From Anaerobium acetethylicum (GTDB lineage Bacteria; Bacillota; Clostridia; Lachnospirales; Lachnospiraceae): a DNA stretch of 64,000 nucleotides. The stretch lies in contig NZ_FMKA01000013.1 in the NCBI RefSeq assembly GCF_900096945.1, positions 36,307-100,306 of the forward strand, in the 5' to 3' direction. The notes beneath the pieces are model-generated. The model saw only the letters and a program-made list of their open reading frames with translations. It made no database searches and was not told the origin of the DNA. The first letter of the stretch is position 1. Each line of letters opens with the position of its first letter. Positions 1 through 8,983 of the stretch are shown here, in pieces. Position numbers and translations under genes: made by a program.

Positions 1-657
1 TGTATTCCGGCGGTGCTCAGCCTCCTAATGTTCTTTCTGATCAGGGAGAAGAAGACGGAATGCGCTGTAAAGGAAAGAGAGCCATTCTGGAAAAATATGA
101 GGAAGCTTGATGGACAGCTGAAGCTTTATCTGCTTGTGGCGTTTCTGTTCACCCTTGGAAACTCGTCGAACACATTTCTCCTGCTCCGCGCCAGAAGCGT
201 AGGCTTCGATGATACTTCTGTTATTCTGCTCTACTTTGCATATAATATGACAGCTTCCCTTCTTGCGATTCCGGCCGGAAAAAGGTCTGACCAGGTCGGA
301 AGAAAGCGGCTTCTGGTGGCTGGCTATGCTGTTTTTGCGGTTGTATACATGGGCTTCGCCTTCGCGTGGAGCAGGCCGCTTATGGCTGCGCTGTTCGTGC
401 TTTACGGTCTGTATACCGCCATGATTGCCGGGGTTGAGAGGGCTTACATTTCGGAAATCGCGCCGGCAGAACTGAAGGGCACGATGCTGGGGCTTCATTC
501 AACCGTTGTCGGCATCGCACTGCTGCCTGCAAGCATGATTGCGGGATTCCTTTGGGATCTGTTCGGCGCATGGGTGCCGTTTGTTTTCGGATCCTGCATG
601 GCCCTGGCTGCGGCTTTGATTCTGTTTTTCTTCATGAAGAACGGAAAGACTGAATAG
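1..657 (+). CDS. MFS transporter, C-terminal half (5' end outside window)
   Basis: The reading frame is open from the first base, so the gene begins upstream of the window. The visible 218 codons hold about six hydrophobic helices, the C-terminal half of a major facilitator. A motif-A-like loop (GKRSDQVGRKR) follows the second visible helix, as expected between TM8 and TM9. It is a cytoplasmic-membrane transporter; its substrate cannot be read from this half. It ends with a short charged tail (FFMKNGKTE) and a TAG stop. The next gene starts 36 bases later behind its own ribosome site. Confidence 0.85.
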   Translation, partial: CIPAVLSLLMFFLIREKKTECAVKEREPFWKNMRKLDGQLKLYLLVAFLFTLGNSSNTFLLLRARSVGFDDTSVILLYFAYNMTASLLAIPAGKRSDQVGRKRLLVAGYAVFAVVYMGFAFAWSRPLMAALFVLYGLYTAMIAGVERAYISEIAPAELKGTMLGLHSTVVGIALLPASMIAGFLWDLFGAWVPFVFGSCMALAAALILFFFMKNGKTE

Positions 658-693
658 TGCAGCTTTTGGAGTAAAAATATATGGAGGAACAGA

Positions 694-1314
694 ATGAAAT
701 ACACAAAGAAGTTGCCCAAAACGGATGAGGAACTGAGTTCATATTTGATAGACGCTGGCTGGATCAAAATAAAGGAGCCGCAAAATCTACCTTTGGCTAT
801 ATTATTTTCGCTTCCGTTTGCTTATCTGCTGTTAGGCATTATTTTATGGCTTGCTTATCTACTTAAACCCGGGCTTTTCAACTTTATGGCATCTAATTCG
901 TTATCAATTGCCTTATCAATTGATTTACAACTTCTTCTGTTCGTTGGGGCAATCTTTGTATATATGTTTTTACACGAGATGATTCATGCGATTTTCATTC
1001 CCGGCGTCTTAAAATCAGAAAGAACATTTTGGGGTATGAATGGTGTGTTTGGTTTTGTTTTCACAACGGAACCCATCAAAAAAGGCAGGTTTCTGGTTAT
1101 CTCATGCATGCCTTTCGTCCTATTATCTGTATTAGCCGTTCTGTTTTTGAATTATATTGGATATCTCAATTGGTACACACTGCTGCTGTGTCTTATAAAC
1201 GCAGCAGGATCATGTGTTGATTTTTTGAATATGGTGCTCATTGGGTTTCAGGTTAAAGGAAAGCATACGATTATCTCCAATGGATTTGAAACATTTTACA
1301 AACTGACAAAATGA
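694..1314 (+). CDS. DUF3267-like integral membrane zincin
   Basis: The 206-residue protein has four hydrophobic segments (roughly 33-57, 76-93, 137-155 and 160-175). An HExxH zinc motif (HEMIH, residues 94-98) sits at the membrane edge directly after the second segment. This layout is typical of the DUF3267 family, predicted intramembrane or membrane-anchored zinc peptidases of unknown substrate. A possible further metal ligand is the Asp in the CVDFLNM segment near the C-terminus. The start at 694 is supported by GGAGG at 683-687. Peptidase activity is inferred from the motif only. Confidence 0.7.
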   Translation: MKYTKKLPKTDEELSSYLIDAGWIKIKEPQNLPLAILFSLPFAYLLLGIILWLAYLLKPGLFNFMASNSLSIALSIDLQLLLFVGAIFVYMFLHEMIHAIFIPGVLKSERTFWGMNGVFGFVFTTEPIKKGRFLVISCMPFVLLSVLAVLFLNYIGYLNWYTLLLCLINAAGSCVDFLNMVLIGFQVKGKHTIISNGFETFYKLTK

Positions 1315-1346
1315 TAAAAATGAGGGATAACGGGGAGGAAAACTCG

Positions 1347-2258
1347 ATGAAAACTTTTCGTAGTATAGAATTTTATACAGGCACCAGAGAGGAGCAGTTA
1401 CCTGATTTTTCCACTGATTTCCCCTATGTTGCTTCTTGTGTAGACTTAAATAAATATTCGGGACGTTTTGTGCCCTGGCATTGGCATAAAGCTGTAGAAT
1501 TGTTCTATATAGAAACGGGTACTCTTGAATACCGTACTCCAAAAGGGAAGATTCTGTTTCCAGCGGGCTCTGGCGGTATGGTAAATTCCAATGTACTTCA
1601 TATGACAAAGCCACAAGGGGAAAACATAAAAACTGTTCAGCTGATTCATATTTTCGATACATCATTTATTGCAGGGGAACATGGAAGCCGTATTGAGCAG
1701 AAATATATTTTGCCGATTACTACAGCACCGCAGCTTGAAATAATTGCGTTATATCCTGACAGTCAACCGCAAAAAAGAATATTGGACCTGATTCAGAATG
1801 CGATTCATCTCCCTGAGCAGGAGTTCGGATATGAAATCAGACTTCGTGAAATCCTATCAGAGATATGGCTTTCTCTTTTTGAAGTATCATCCTCCATATT
1901 AGAAGAAAAAAAGAAACATGATAAGACAAATGATAAAGTAAAAATGATGATGATATATATCCATGAACATTATGCGGGAAAAATTTCTATCCCTGATCTT
2001 GCGGCCGCTGCTTATTTGAGCGAGAGGGAGTGCTACCGGGTATTTCATGATTGTCTGCACATGACACCAACAGAGTATATAACAGGCTACCGTCTGCAAA
2101 TGGCTTGCCAGATGTTAGCAAACAGCCAGGAACCTGTTACAGCAATCAGCCATGCGTGTGGTTTGGGAAGCAGCAGTTATTTTGGGAAAGTCTTTCGGGA
2201 ATATATGGGGTATACGCCAGTGGATTATCGCCGAAAATGGCAGAATTTTGATAGATAA
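1347..2258 (+). CDS. AraC-family transcriptional regulator
   Basis: The 303-residue protein has an N-terminal cupin-like sensor half with the usual HWHK-type ligand region (residues 39-42) and a C-terminal double helix-turn-helix. The second helix-turn-helix block carries the AraC signature (SHACGLGSSSYFGKVFREY). A GGGGAGG ribosome site at 1332-1338 favours the start at 1347 over an in-frame ATG at 1311 that would overlap the previous gene. It probably senses a small carbon compound. The target is unknown; it lies between a membrane zincin gene and a small-protein gene, so context gives no clear regulon. Confidence 0.85.
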   Translation: MKTFRSIEFYTGTREEQLPDFSTDFPYVASCVDLNKYSGRFVPWHWHKAVELFYIETGTLEYRTPKGKILFPAGSGGMVNSNVLHMTKPQGENIKTVQLIHIFDTSFIAGEHGSRIEQKYILPITTAPQLEIIALYPDSQPQKRILDLIQNAIHLPEQEFGYEIRLREILSEIWLSLFEVSSSILEEKKKHDKTNDKVKMMMIYIHEHYAGKISIPDLAAAAYLSERECYRVFHDCLHMTPTEYITGYRLQMACQMLANSQEPVTAISHACGLGSSSYFGKVFREYMGYTPVDYRRKWQNFDR

Positions 2259-2368
2259 AGGCGGAAATAGAATATTTATTTTCATTCATACGCAATATAA
2301 TGATATTGTAAAGTTGATAGAGATTGCAGCAGTCAAACTGCTGCATTTTTAAGAACGGAGGATTGGCA

Positions 2369-2608
2369 ATGATGAAATTAAATATTCTGAACATCAAAAA
2401 TTTTTTTGGAGCAGTTAATGAATGTACAGGTGAAGTAAATATGCTTCGTCCTGACGGGAAAAAAGTGAATATAAGCAGACAATATCTGATCCAGAATGAC
2501 TTGCAGGAAGAATACAGAAAAAATAAGAATTATCTGCGGATTAATTTGGATATTCCAAATCCTAAAGATTATATGAGCATTGTTTCTTATTATGCCGGAG
2601 ATTGTTAA
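2369..2608 (+). CDS. Small conserved-type protein, function unknown
   Basis: This 79-residue soluble protein starts at 2369 behind ACGGAGG at 2355-2361. It opens with an ILNIKNFFGAVNECTGEV segment and has no transmembrane helix, signal peptide or metal motif. It resembles, from memory, a family of about 80-residue Firmicute proteins often mislabelled polyA polymerase in databases; I do not accept that name as a function. An in-frame ATG at 2324 is too far upstream of the ribosome site. It may be transcribed alone, ending before the hairpin at 2723-2759. Confidence 0.55.
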   Translation: MMKLNILNIKNFFGAVNECTGEVNMLRPDGKKVNISRQYLIQNDLQEEYRKNKNYLRINLDIPNPKDYMSIVSYYAGDC

Positions 2609-2626
2609 ATAGTAAAAGGGTCTAAC

Positions 2627-2713
2627 ATGAATATAGATTAGAAGACTGCAGAACTGGAATTAGTTAAAGCAGAAAAATCCAATCCTGGACCTTGGGAAGC
2701 ACATTCTCGATAG
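2627..2713 (+). pseudogene. 5' remnant of an HD-domain phosphohydrolase gene
   Basis: Reading from ATG 2627 gives MNID, a TAG stop, then KTAELELVKAEKSNPGPWEA before another stop. The NPGPW..HS pattern is the N-terminal signature of small HD-domain hydrolases in Clostridia. The internal stop at codon 5 and the loss of everything after about codon 28 show that it is a decayed fragment. A similar remnant occurs at 12905-13016. The family assignment is by pattern recognition. Confidence 0.45.
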
Positions 2714-2722
2714 GAACTGAAA

Positions 2723-2759
2723 GAACAGCCAGCCCGTCTACTTTGCGGGCTGGCTGTTC
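2723..2759. terminator. Bidirectional hairpin terminator
   Basis: A perfect 14-bp stem (GAACAGCCAGCCCG at 2723-2736 and its complement at 2746-2759) with a 9-nt loop lies between the converging small-protein gene and the GH30 gene. There is no long T run on either side, so termination efficiency is uncertain. Position and stability suggest a shared terminator. Confidence 0.7.
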
Positions 2760-2787
2760 CAGTATTCACAGTTGAGTACAAATAGCG

Positions 2788-4278
2788 CTACGCCTGAAAA
2801 TCAATACAGATCGTGCTGATTGTCTTAGCTGGCACAGATACACGGATCAACTGCCCATCCATACGAATTGCATAGGACGCATCTGCCTGACGATGGTTCT
2901 GCATCACGATCACAATAGATCCATCTTGATTCTTAGCTGCAGTCATGTCTACAGTATCGTTGCAGCGGGAGAATGCAATGCGCCTGGCGCCTGGCAGAAT
3001 ATAGCGGGAGAAGTGTCCGATGTAATCAAAGGTCAGCAGCTTGCGGTAGGAACCGTCTTCATTTGCGCAGACTGGAGCACCAAAACCTAATGAAACATGG
3101 CGTGGCCCCCCGTCTTTATCAACACAAAGGTTCCAGTCGATCCAGCGGTTCATGCCGTTATTCAGGCCTCCGATGATATCATGTCCATATGCGGCGGCGT
3201 CCTCATATTCTACTTCAGCTGCACTTGCCGTGCTTTCTCCAAAAAGAGATGCCAGCATATTTGTTTTTCCAGGTGGATGAAGTGCACAGCACTCGCTTGA
3301 CATAAGTTTCATGTTTGGAAACATATCATGCGCAATGCCAAGAGATTCGAAATGATCTCCGGAATACCAGTGGAAAGCGATTCCTTCAAGCATCTTAGCG
3401 GTTTCGTCATCGATGATTTCACGGGCGAATTCGACAACGCGCTCCTTATTATGATCCCAGATGTAGAGTCCGATTTTATCTGTCAGACCAGCCTCCTTGA
3501 AAACAGGATATAAATAATCTCTCAGGAACGTTTTCTGTTCCTGTGCAGTCCATACGCAGCTGTCCCAGTTGGTTGCAGCGATGGTTTCGTTCTGAAGGCT
3601 CATCATTGTAACCGGTACGCCTTCATCAAGATAGGCCTGGACGTATTTTGCCAGATATCCAGCCCAGTCCTTATAGTATTCGGGCCTTAAGCTTCCGCCG
3701 TTACATCGGGATGGCGTCTCATAATCAATTGGCTCCATGAAGGCAGCCATCATGGCACCAGCACCATATATGGAAGCATCGTTTTTCGGTTTTGCAGGCG
3801 GCGTTTTCCATTGTTTTGGTGGAGACCATGGGCTAAGCAGCACGCTAAATGGTTCAACTGTCACAGCCATTGCATCTTTCAGCATCGGAAGCATATATTG
3901 ACGGTCCCGATCAATGGAAAAAGTGGTGAAATCGGGATCCGAAACAGGATCTGCCACAGCCTGATATTCCTCCAGGGAATAATCGCAGCTATCCATATGC
4001 ATGCGAATAAATCTGTAATGCTGTCCGTTTTTCCCGAAGTGATCCTGCAGAAACTGTTTCTGATCAGGCTCCGTCATTTTGGAGTAAAGATATCCGACGG
4101 TATCTGTCAAGGCTCCGCCAAATCCTTCAATTTCCTGATATGTGAGATCGGGGTAAAGGTTGATGACACCGGATTCCAGATGTTTTGGTTCATCAGCTTC
4201 TAATGTGACTGGTATCGTATTTTCTTCTACCATAGATTTGCCATTGACTGCAAATGTGGTAATCTGTTTTACTTTCAT
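2788..4278 (-). CDS. Glycoside hydrolase family 30 (glucosylceramidase-type)
   Basis: The 496-residue protein matches the GH30 fold. It has the N-terminal EIEGFGGALTDT block, an IRMHMDSCDYS block, SPWSPPKQWKTP, the acid/base glutamate in SLQNETIAATNW and a nucleophile glutamate in MSSECCALHPP. GH30 enzymes are retaining glycosidases acting on beta-glucosides, beta-xylosides or beta-glucosylceramide. No signal peptide is seen, so it probably acts in the cytoplasm on imported sugars. The start at 4278 is chosen because AAGGAGGG lies just upstream on the minus strand; an in-frame ATG at 4326 lacks such a site. It diverges from the AraC gene at 4629, a likely regulator. Confidence 0.88.
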   Translation of the reverse strand: MKVKQITTFAVNGKSMVEENTIPVTLEADEPKHLESGVINLYPDLTYQEIEGFGGALTDTVGYLYSKMTEPDQKQFLQDHFGKNGQHYRFIRMHMDSCDYSLEEYQAVADPVSDPDFTTFSIDRDRQYMLPMLKDAMAVTVEPFSVLLSPWSPPKQWKTPPAKPKNDASIYGAGAMMAAFMEPIDYETPSRCNGGSLRPEYYKDWAGYLAKYVQAYLDEGVPVTMMSLQNETIAATNWDSCVWTAQEQKTFLRDYLYPVFKEAGLTDKIGLYIWDHNKERVVEFAREIIDDETAKMLEGIAFHWYSGDHFESLGIAHDMFPNMKLMSSECCALHPPGKTNMLASLFGESTASAAEVEYEDAAAYGHDIIGGLNNGMNRWIDWNLCVDKDGGPRHVSLGFGAPVCANEDGSYRKLLTFDYIGHFSRYILPGARRIAFSRCNDTVDMTAAKNQDGSIVIVMQNHRQADASYAIRMDGQLIRVSVPAKTISTICIDFQA

Positions 4279-4449
4279 AAAACCCTCCTTGATTTTTACT
4301 GAATGTGTATCTGATACCCTTATCATAAAACTTTCGCAAGAGAAAAACTTGTCTTATTCCTTCAAATCAGTCCAATATTCTATCAAATTACTAGAAAATG
4401 AACGGATAAAGTTTCATTTTCATATTGTATCGTTTATAATAACAGGAGA

Positions 4450-4560
4450 GTGACTATGCAGGACTACGCCCTTCATAGTCACAGATGATGCACACAAATT
4501 GCAAAATCAGCAATTTGGCGCACGCAGAACTCGGGTTTTTATGCAAAATCAGCATAAAAA
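4450..4560. repeat. Three hairpins, two sharing the loop AAAATCA, in the GH30-AraC spacer
   Basis: The spacer 4279-4628 holds a stem GTGACTATG/CATAGTCAC (4450-4482). It also holds AAATTGC-AAAATCA-GCAATTT (4496-4516) and TTTTTATGC-AAAATCA-GCATAAAAA (4536-4560). The last two share the core TGCAAAATCAGCA although their outer stems differ. A third relative, with loop AAAATTA, lies at 30928-30946 in the conjugative element. They may be AraC operators or members of a small dispersed hairpin family. No gene is seen in the spacer. Confidence 0.6.
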
Positions 4561-4628
4561 CGCCTCGCGTAACGGGACTGCTGGATAGATACACGGAAGA
4601 GCTAACAAAAGAAACAACATGATCGGCG

Positions 4629-5648
4629 GTGCTTATGCAGGGAAAAAGAGGATACTTTGAAGCGAATAAAATAGCGGATTTTTTTGGATTACAGGCAACT
4701 GTGACTGCCGGAAATGTAATCTTTAATGGAGTGCACTGGCATGATCATGTTGAGATCCTTCTCTGTAAAAAAGGAGAAGTGCATCTCAGCGTTGACGGGA
4801 AATCATATTCGCTATTTCCAGGGGATTTTATCACCATCAATAGCGGCGAAAGCCATGAAATAACGGATGGGAAAGAGGGGAATCTTCAAATCATCTGTTC
4901 CATTGAATGCAAGGCATTAGGGAACATGGAAGATAAACAGATTTCCTGTGCCACAGCGGGAGATTGCGATGTTCAGGAAGAAGAGAGAAACCTGATTCGT
5001 GAAGCGCTGGAACAGATGGCAGCTTTGAGCATGCTGGATCTGAAGAACATCTATGTGAAAGGGGCTGCATTGCCAAAATACTCGGAACAGGAATACCGAA
5101 AAGCTCTGACTCAGGATCATCCATTAAACCAGGAAGAAAACTGGTACCGTTATCATATGTACATGTATCAGCTCTTAATGGTTTTGGTGAAATACAAAAA
5201 AGATGCAGTTCTGCAGAATAAGAAGAAGTGGGATGCAATCAATGTATGTGTCTTGTATATACATGAGCATTTGGGAGAAAGCTTAAATGCAGAAATACTG
5301 GCAGAGAAACTTCATGTGAGTGAGCCAACGATTTACCGTCTGTTTTCGGAACAGATGGGGATGCATCTAGGACAATACATAACAGCGGTCCGGCTGAATG
5401 CCGCCTGCAGATATCTGGTTGAAACATCGGAAAAAGTAATCGATATCGCATATGCCTGCGGATTTACAGGGTTGAGTAATTTTTACCGTGCATTTCAACT
5501 TCATGTGGGAATGTCGCCAAAAGCTTATCGTGATTCACATCGGACAATGGGGAACCTGCTCATGCTGAACGAGCCGGATATTATGAAATTGAATCGGTTT
5601 CAGAGTTTTCATGAACTGAAGTACGAAATTGATGATTTGATTTCCTGA
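4629..5648 (+). CDS. AraC-family transcriptional regulator next to GH30
   Basis: The 339-residue regulator has an N-terminal cupin (HWHDHVEILLCKKGEVHL, then a PGDF and SGESHEI pair) and a C-terminal AraC DNA-binding domain with ACGFTGLSNFYRAFQLHVG. The start is either GTG 4629 or ATG 4635; no strong ribosome site separates them. It is divergent from the GH30 gene with about 350 bases of hairpin-rich spacer between, which fits local control of glycoside use. The effector is probably a sugar, an inference from the cupin type and the neighbour. Confidence 0.85.
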   Translation: MLMQGKRGYFEANKIADFFGLQATVTAGNVIFNGVHWHDHVEILLCKKGEVHLSVDGKSYSLFPGDFITINSGESHEITDGKEGNLQIICSIECKALGNMEDKQISCATAGDCDVQEEERNLIREALEQMAALSMLDLKNIYVKGAALPKYSEQEYRKALTQDHPLNQEENWYRYHMYMYQLLMVLVKYKKDAVLQNKKKWDAINVCVLYIHEHLGESLNAEILAEKLHVSEPTIYRLFSEQMGMHLGQYITAVRLNAACRYLVETSEKVIDIAYACGFTGLSNFYRAFQLHVGMSPKAYRDSHRTMGNLLMLNEPDIMKLNRFQSFHELKYEIDDLIS

Positions 5649-5702
5649 AACCCAGAACATTCCCGGAGCCTGCCTGGCAGGAAGAATTATTGGAGGCAAT
5701 AG

Positions 5703-7217
5703 ATGAAGACGAAAAAAGTATTTTTAACCGGCGCGACAGGTTCCATGGGACAGGCCACATTAAAAGAGCTGTTGAAAACGGATCTTGAGATCGTTGCACT
5801 GATCCGGGATACCAGGCTGGATAAAAAGCTGATCAGGCCATATTTGAGGAATAAGAACCTGAAGGTCCACTACGGAGATCTTACAGTATACGGGGATGTT
5901 CTGCGCTGCATGAAAAGTGTCGATATCGTGCTGCACTGCGCAGCCTTTGTATCCCCGGCCGCCGACTATGATCCGAAGCTTGCCATGGAGATCAATTATG
6001 GTTCCATTGTAAACATCATAAATGCCATCAAGGCACAGCCGAACTGGCAAGAAATCAGACTTGTCAGTGTAGGCACTGTCGCTGAGACGGGGGACCGGAT
6101 GCCGCCGATACACTGGGGGAGGGTGGGGGATCCGATCAAACCAAGCGTGCATGACTATTATGCGGTATCCAAAATCGCAGCAGAAAGGGCCGTCATTGAG
6201 TCCGGACTGAAATACTGGGTTTCCTTAAGGCAGACTGGCATACTCTGTGAAAAGATGTCCAAAATCAGCGATGCCATCATATTCCACAACGGCCTGGACA
6301 ACGTGCTGGAGTATGTAACCGATAAGGATTCCGGCGTCCTTATGAGAAACTGCTGCAACGACCTTCCGGGCGACTTCTGGGGTCATGTCTACAACATAGG
6401 CGGAGGACCAGGATGCCGTATGAGCTGCTACGAAATGTTCAAAAACATGTTCGAGCCTCTTGGCATCAGGAATCTGGAGAACGTGATCGACTCCAGATGG
6501 TTCGCAACCAGAAACTTCCACGGCCAGTATTATCTGGATAGCGATAAGCTGGAGGAGTATCTGCATTTCCGAAGCCAGGATAAGCAGTATTTCTTTGATA
6601 TCTATCGGAAGAATATGGGAAGCCTCGTGCCCATTGCGAAGCTGGTCACGAGGCTTCCTGGTGGAGAAAAGCTTATGGGGGCAGTCATCAGGAAAAGAGT
6701 TACAAAACATCTAATGGACGAGAGAGGAACCCTGAACTGGATTAAGAACAACAATGAGGAGTTCATAGCTCCGTTCTTCATTTCAAAGAAAGAATGGCGG
6801 AAGATACCAAAATTGAGCCAGATGAAGCACTTCACAGACTGGAACAAGGTAGTTGAGATCGATCATGGATATGACGAGACAAAACCGGAATCGGAATTAT
6901 GCCTTGAGGATGTAAAAGCCGCAGCACGGTTTCGCGGCGGCGAATGTCTGTCAGACAGCATGCAGACAGGAGAATGGGGCAAAAAACTGAAATGGAAATG
7001 CGCATTCGGGCATGAGTTCGATGCGAGTCCCAGGCTTGTCCTGGAAGGCGGGCACTGGTGCCCGGAGTGTGAACGTAAAAGCTGGAATTATCATGAAGTG
7101 GCGAAGCGGAATCCGTTTTTTGCCCAGGTCTGGTATCCGCTCCACGACAAGAAGGAGCCCTCAAGGGAATATAGCAAGGAAGTGAGCGAACTGGATGTCA
7201 GAATTGATGGTAAGTAA
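5703..7217 (+). CDS. NAD-dependent epimerase/dehydratase-type SDR with C-terminal zinc ribbon
   Basis: The 504-residue protein opens with the Rossmann glycine motif TGATGSMGQ (residues 8-16) and has the extended-SDR YAVSK catalytic pair near residue 152. It is an NAD(P)-dependent sugar epimerase, dehydratase or reductase, substrate unknown. After about residue 390 an extra domain follows with WKCAFGHEFDASPRL and HWCPECERKSWNY, a CxxGH..CxxC treble-clef like the DUF4379 zinc ribbons. Those ribbons usually occur alone or in repeats, so the fusion is unusual. The ATG at 5703 follows TTGGAGGC. A strong terminator lies at 7238-7287. Confidence 0.8.
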   Translation: MKTKKVFLTGATGSMGQATLKELLKTDLEIVALIRDTRLDKKLIRPYLRNKNLKVHYGDLTVYGDVLRCMKSVDIVLHCAAFVSPAADYDPKLAMEINYGSIVNIINAIKAQPNWQEIRLVSVGTVAETGDRMPPIHWGRVGDPIKPSVHDYYAVSKIAAERAVIESGLKYWVSLRQTGILCEKMSKISDAIIFHNGLDNVLEYVTDKDSGVLMRNCCNDLPGDFWGHVYNIGGGPGCRMSCYEMFKNMFEPLGIRNLENVIDSRWFATRNFHGQYYLDSDKLEEYLHFRSQDKQYFFDIYRKNMGSLVPIAKLVTRLPGGEKLMGAVIRKRVTKHLMDERGTLNWIKNNNEEFIAPFFISKKEWRKIPKLSQMKHFTDWNKVVEIDHGYDETKPESELCLEDVKAAARFRGGECLSDSMQTGEWGKKLKWKCAFGHEFDASPRLVLEGGHWCPECERKSWNYHEVAKRNPFFAQVWYPLHDKKEPSREYSKEVSELDVRIDGK

Positions 7218-7237
7218 TACTTCTTTTGAGATGATAT

Positions 7238-7287
7238 GAATAACATAACAGCCGATGGCAGGAGAGCCATCGGCTGTTATGTTATTC
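7238..7287. terminator. 22-bp perfect-stem bidirectional terminator
   Basis: A 22-bp perfect inverted repeat (7238-7259 and 7266-7287) with a 6-nt loop (AGGAGA) lies between the converging epimerase and MerR genes. It overlaps the last bases of the MerR coding region. Confidence 0.85.
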
Positions 7288-7719
7288 ATGTGCATGATTG
7301 TAGAGTGCCTGAATGTCCGCTGGCAACTGATCAGGGAGCATGGCATTTATATTTTCTTCGCTGCCATCCTTGATGGCCTTCTCATAATACCAGCATTTGA
7401 AGCGAAGCATATCGAGAGTCTTCTGCATCTGTTCGATTTCATTCTCAACAGATTTCCTGCGGTTTTCAAATAATTCTTTTCGCAGAGGATAGGTAGAACT
7501 GCCTTCCGTACACCATTGCATGAACTGTTTGATCTCTTTGATTTCCATGCCGGATTTCTTGAGACACTCAATAACATGGATCGCTTCGATTTCGGCATCA
7601 CTGAAGCGGCGGATGCCAGATATTCGTTCAATATTAGGAAAAAGCCCTTCCTTGTCATAATAGCGTAAAGTAGATATAGGTAATCCAAACATTTCTGATA
7701 CTTGTCCGATTGTGTACAT
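7282..7719 (-). CDS. MerR-family transcriptional regulator
   Basis: The 145-residue protein has an N-terminal winged helix (TIGQVSEMFGLPISTLRYYD, then EGLFPNIERISGIRRFSD) and a long coiled coil (about residues 75-120), the MerR layout. The C-terminus is short and has no cysteine metal site like MerR or CueR; the sensor signal is unknown. AAGGAG precedes the start on the minus strand. It is divergent from the hydrolase gene at 7879, whose promoter region carries a MerR-style operator, so it probably controls that gene. Confidence 0.9.
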   Translation of the reverse strand: MYTIGQVSEMFGLPISTLRYYDKEGLFPNIERISGIRRFSDAEIEAIHVIECLKKSGMEIKEIKQFMQWCTEGSSTYPLRKELFENRRKSVENEIEQMQKTLDMLRFKCWYYEKAIKDGSEENINAMLPDQLPADIQALYNHAHE

Positions 7720-7791
7720 AAAAATCTCCTTATCATAGACTTAAAATAACGAATTTACCTTTGCATTTTACAAGACTTAAAAATAAATTAC

Positions 7792-7822
7792 TTGACCTAA
7801 AGTTAGGTTCAGGTATTACAGT
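7792..7822 (+). promoter_or_regulatory. MerR-type promoter/operator of the hydrolase gene
   Basis: A -35 box TTGACC (7792-7797) and a -10-like TACAGT (7817-7822) are separated by 19 bp, the overlong spacing that MerR regulators correct. Dyad ACCTAA-AG-TTAGGT (7795-7808) is perfect. A longer imperfect dyad ACCTAAA...TTCAGGT spans 7795-7814. It lies between the divergent MerR and hydrolase genes. Confidence 0.65.
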
Positions 7823-7878
7823 TATTATGTTATCAAAAATAAATAAAAAAATCAATAAAAAAATACGGAGGTTTCAAG

Positions 7879-8865
7879 ATGGAAGAATTAAAGTTAGTCG
7901 CTGAGTGGGATAAAACATTTGCTAAGAGTGGGAAGGTTGAGCACAAGAAGGTTACATTCCATAATCGCTATGGAATTACCCTGGCTGCAGATCTGTATAT
8001 ACCAAAGAATACAGAGGGAAAGCTCGCTGCAATCGCAGTAAGTGGACCATTTGGTGCTGTTAAGGAACAATGTTCCGGCCTTTATGCACAGACAATGGCA
8101 GAAAGAGGATTTCTTGCAATAGCCTTTGATCCTTCTTTTACAGGCGAGAGCAGCGGACAGCCAAGATATATGGCATCACCGGATATGAATACAGAGGATT
8201 TCCAGGCTGCAGTTGATTTCCTTTCCGTTCAGGACAATGTGGATCCTGAGAAGATTGGTATCATCGGTGTCTGCGGCTGGGGAGGAATGGCTCTCAATAC
8301 AGCTGCGATTGATACGAGAATCAAGGCAACTGTGACTTCTACTATGTACGATATGTCCCGTGTGAGTGCGAATGGATATTTTGACTCTGAGGACAGTGAG
8401 GATGCACGGTATGAAAAGAAAAAGGCTCTAAATGCAGTCAGAACTGAAAACTATAAGAATGGCGAATATACAAGAGGGGGTGGATGCCTTCCACTGCCGG
8501 TTTCCGAGGATCTTCCCTTCTTTGTTAAGGACTACAGCGAGTATTATAAAGGCCGCGCATACCATGGCAGATCCCTTAATTCCAATGAAGGCTGGAATAC
8601 CATTGGATGCATGTCTTTTATTAACCAGCCCATCCTCATTTACAGCGGTGAAATCAGAAGTGCATGTCTCGTGATCCATGGTGAGAAGGCTCATTCATGC
8701 TACTTCAGTAAAGATGCATTTGCGGCTATGACAAATGACAGTGCTTATGCAGAAAATAAGGAACTCATGGTCATTCCGGATGCTGTTCATACAGATCTTT
8801 ATGATAACATGGATGTGATTCCGTTTGATAAGATTCAGAGCTTCTTTGAGCAGTATTTAAAATAA
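7879..8865 (+). CDS. Alpha/beta hydrolase, dienelactone-hydrolase-like, Cys nucleophile
   Basis: The 328-residue hydrolase has the segment SGPFGAVKEQCSGLYAQTMA near the oxyanion region, a nucleophile elbow IIGVCGWGGMA with cysteine in place of serine, and a catalytic histidine in DAVHTDLYD near the C-terminus. A Cys nucleophile is typical of dienelactone hydrolases and relatives; the natural substrate of this Firmicute subfamily is not known to me. There is no signal peptide, so it is cytoplasmic. CGGAGG at 7866-7871 supports the start. MerR control is likely. It is followed by a T-tailed terminator and a convergent alcohol dehydrogenase gene, suggesting a shared detoxification theme. Confidence 0.8.
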   Translation: MEELKLVAEWDKTFAKSGKVEHKKVTFHNRYGITLAADLYIPKNTEGKLAAIAVSGPFGAVKEQCSGLYAQTMAERGFLAIAFDPSFTGESSGQPRYMASPDMNTEDFQAAVDFLSVQDNVDPEKIGIIGVCGWGGMALNTAAIDTRIKATVTSTMYDMSRVSANGYFDSEDSEDARYEKKKALNAVRTENYKNGEYTRGGGCLPLPVSEDLPFFVKDYSEYYKGRAYHGRSLNSNEGWNTIGCMSFINQPILIYSGEIRSACLVIHGEKAHSCYFSKDAFAAMTNDSAYAENKELMVIPDAVHTDLYDNMDVIPFDKIQSFFEQYLK

Positions 8866-8895
8866 AGGAATTATTACAAACAGAGGAAAATTAAA

Positions 8896-8935
8896 TCCTG
8901 GCAGGTGTTATGTGACACCGCCAGGATATTTTTTT
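8896..8935 (+). terminator. Rho-independent terminator of the hydrolase gene
   Basis: A stem TCCTGGC...GCCAGGA (8896-8902 and 8920-8926), extended by GGTGT/ACACC, is followed by ATATTTTTTT. Confidence 0.85.
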
Positions 8936-8983
8936 GAGAAATTTCATGAAGTTCCAATAATTAAAACTCTGTTTCTTATGAAC

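Noticed and set aside
2369..2608. Poly(A) polymerase
   Set aside because: The 79-aa protein has no nucleotidyltransferase motif; the name is a database artefact for similar small proteins.
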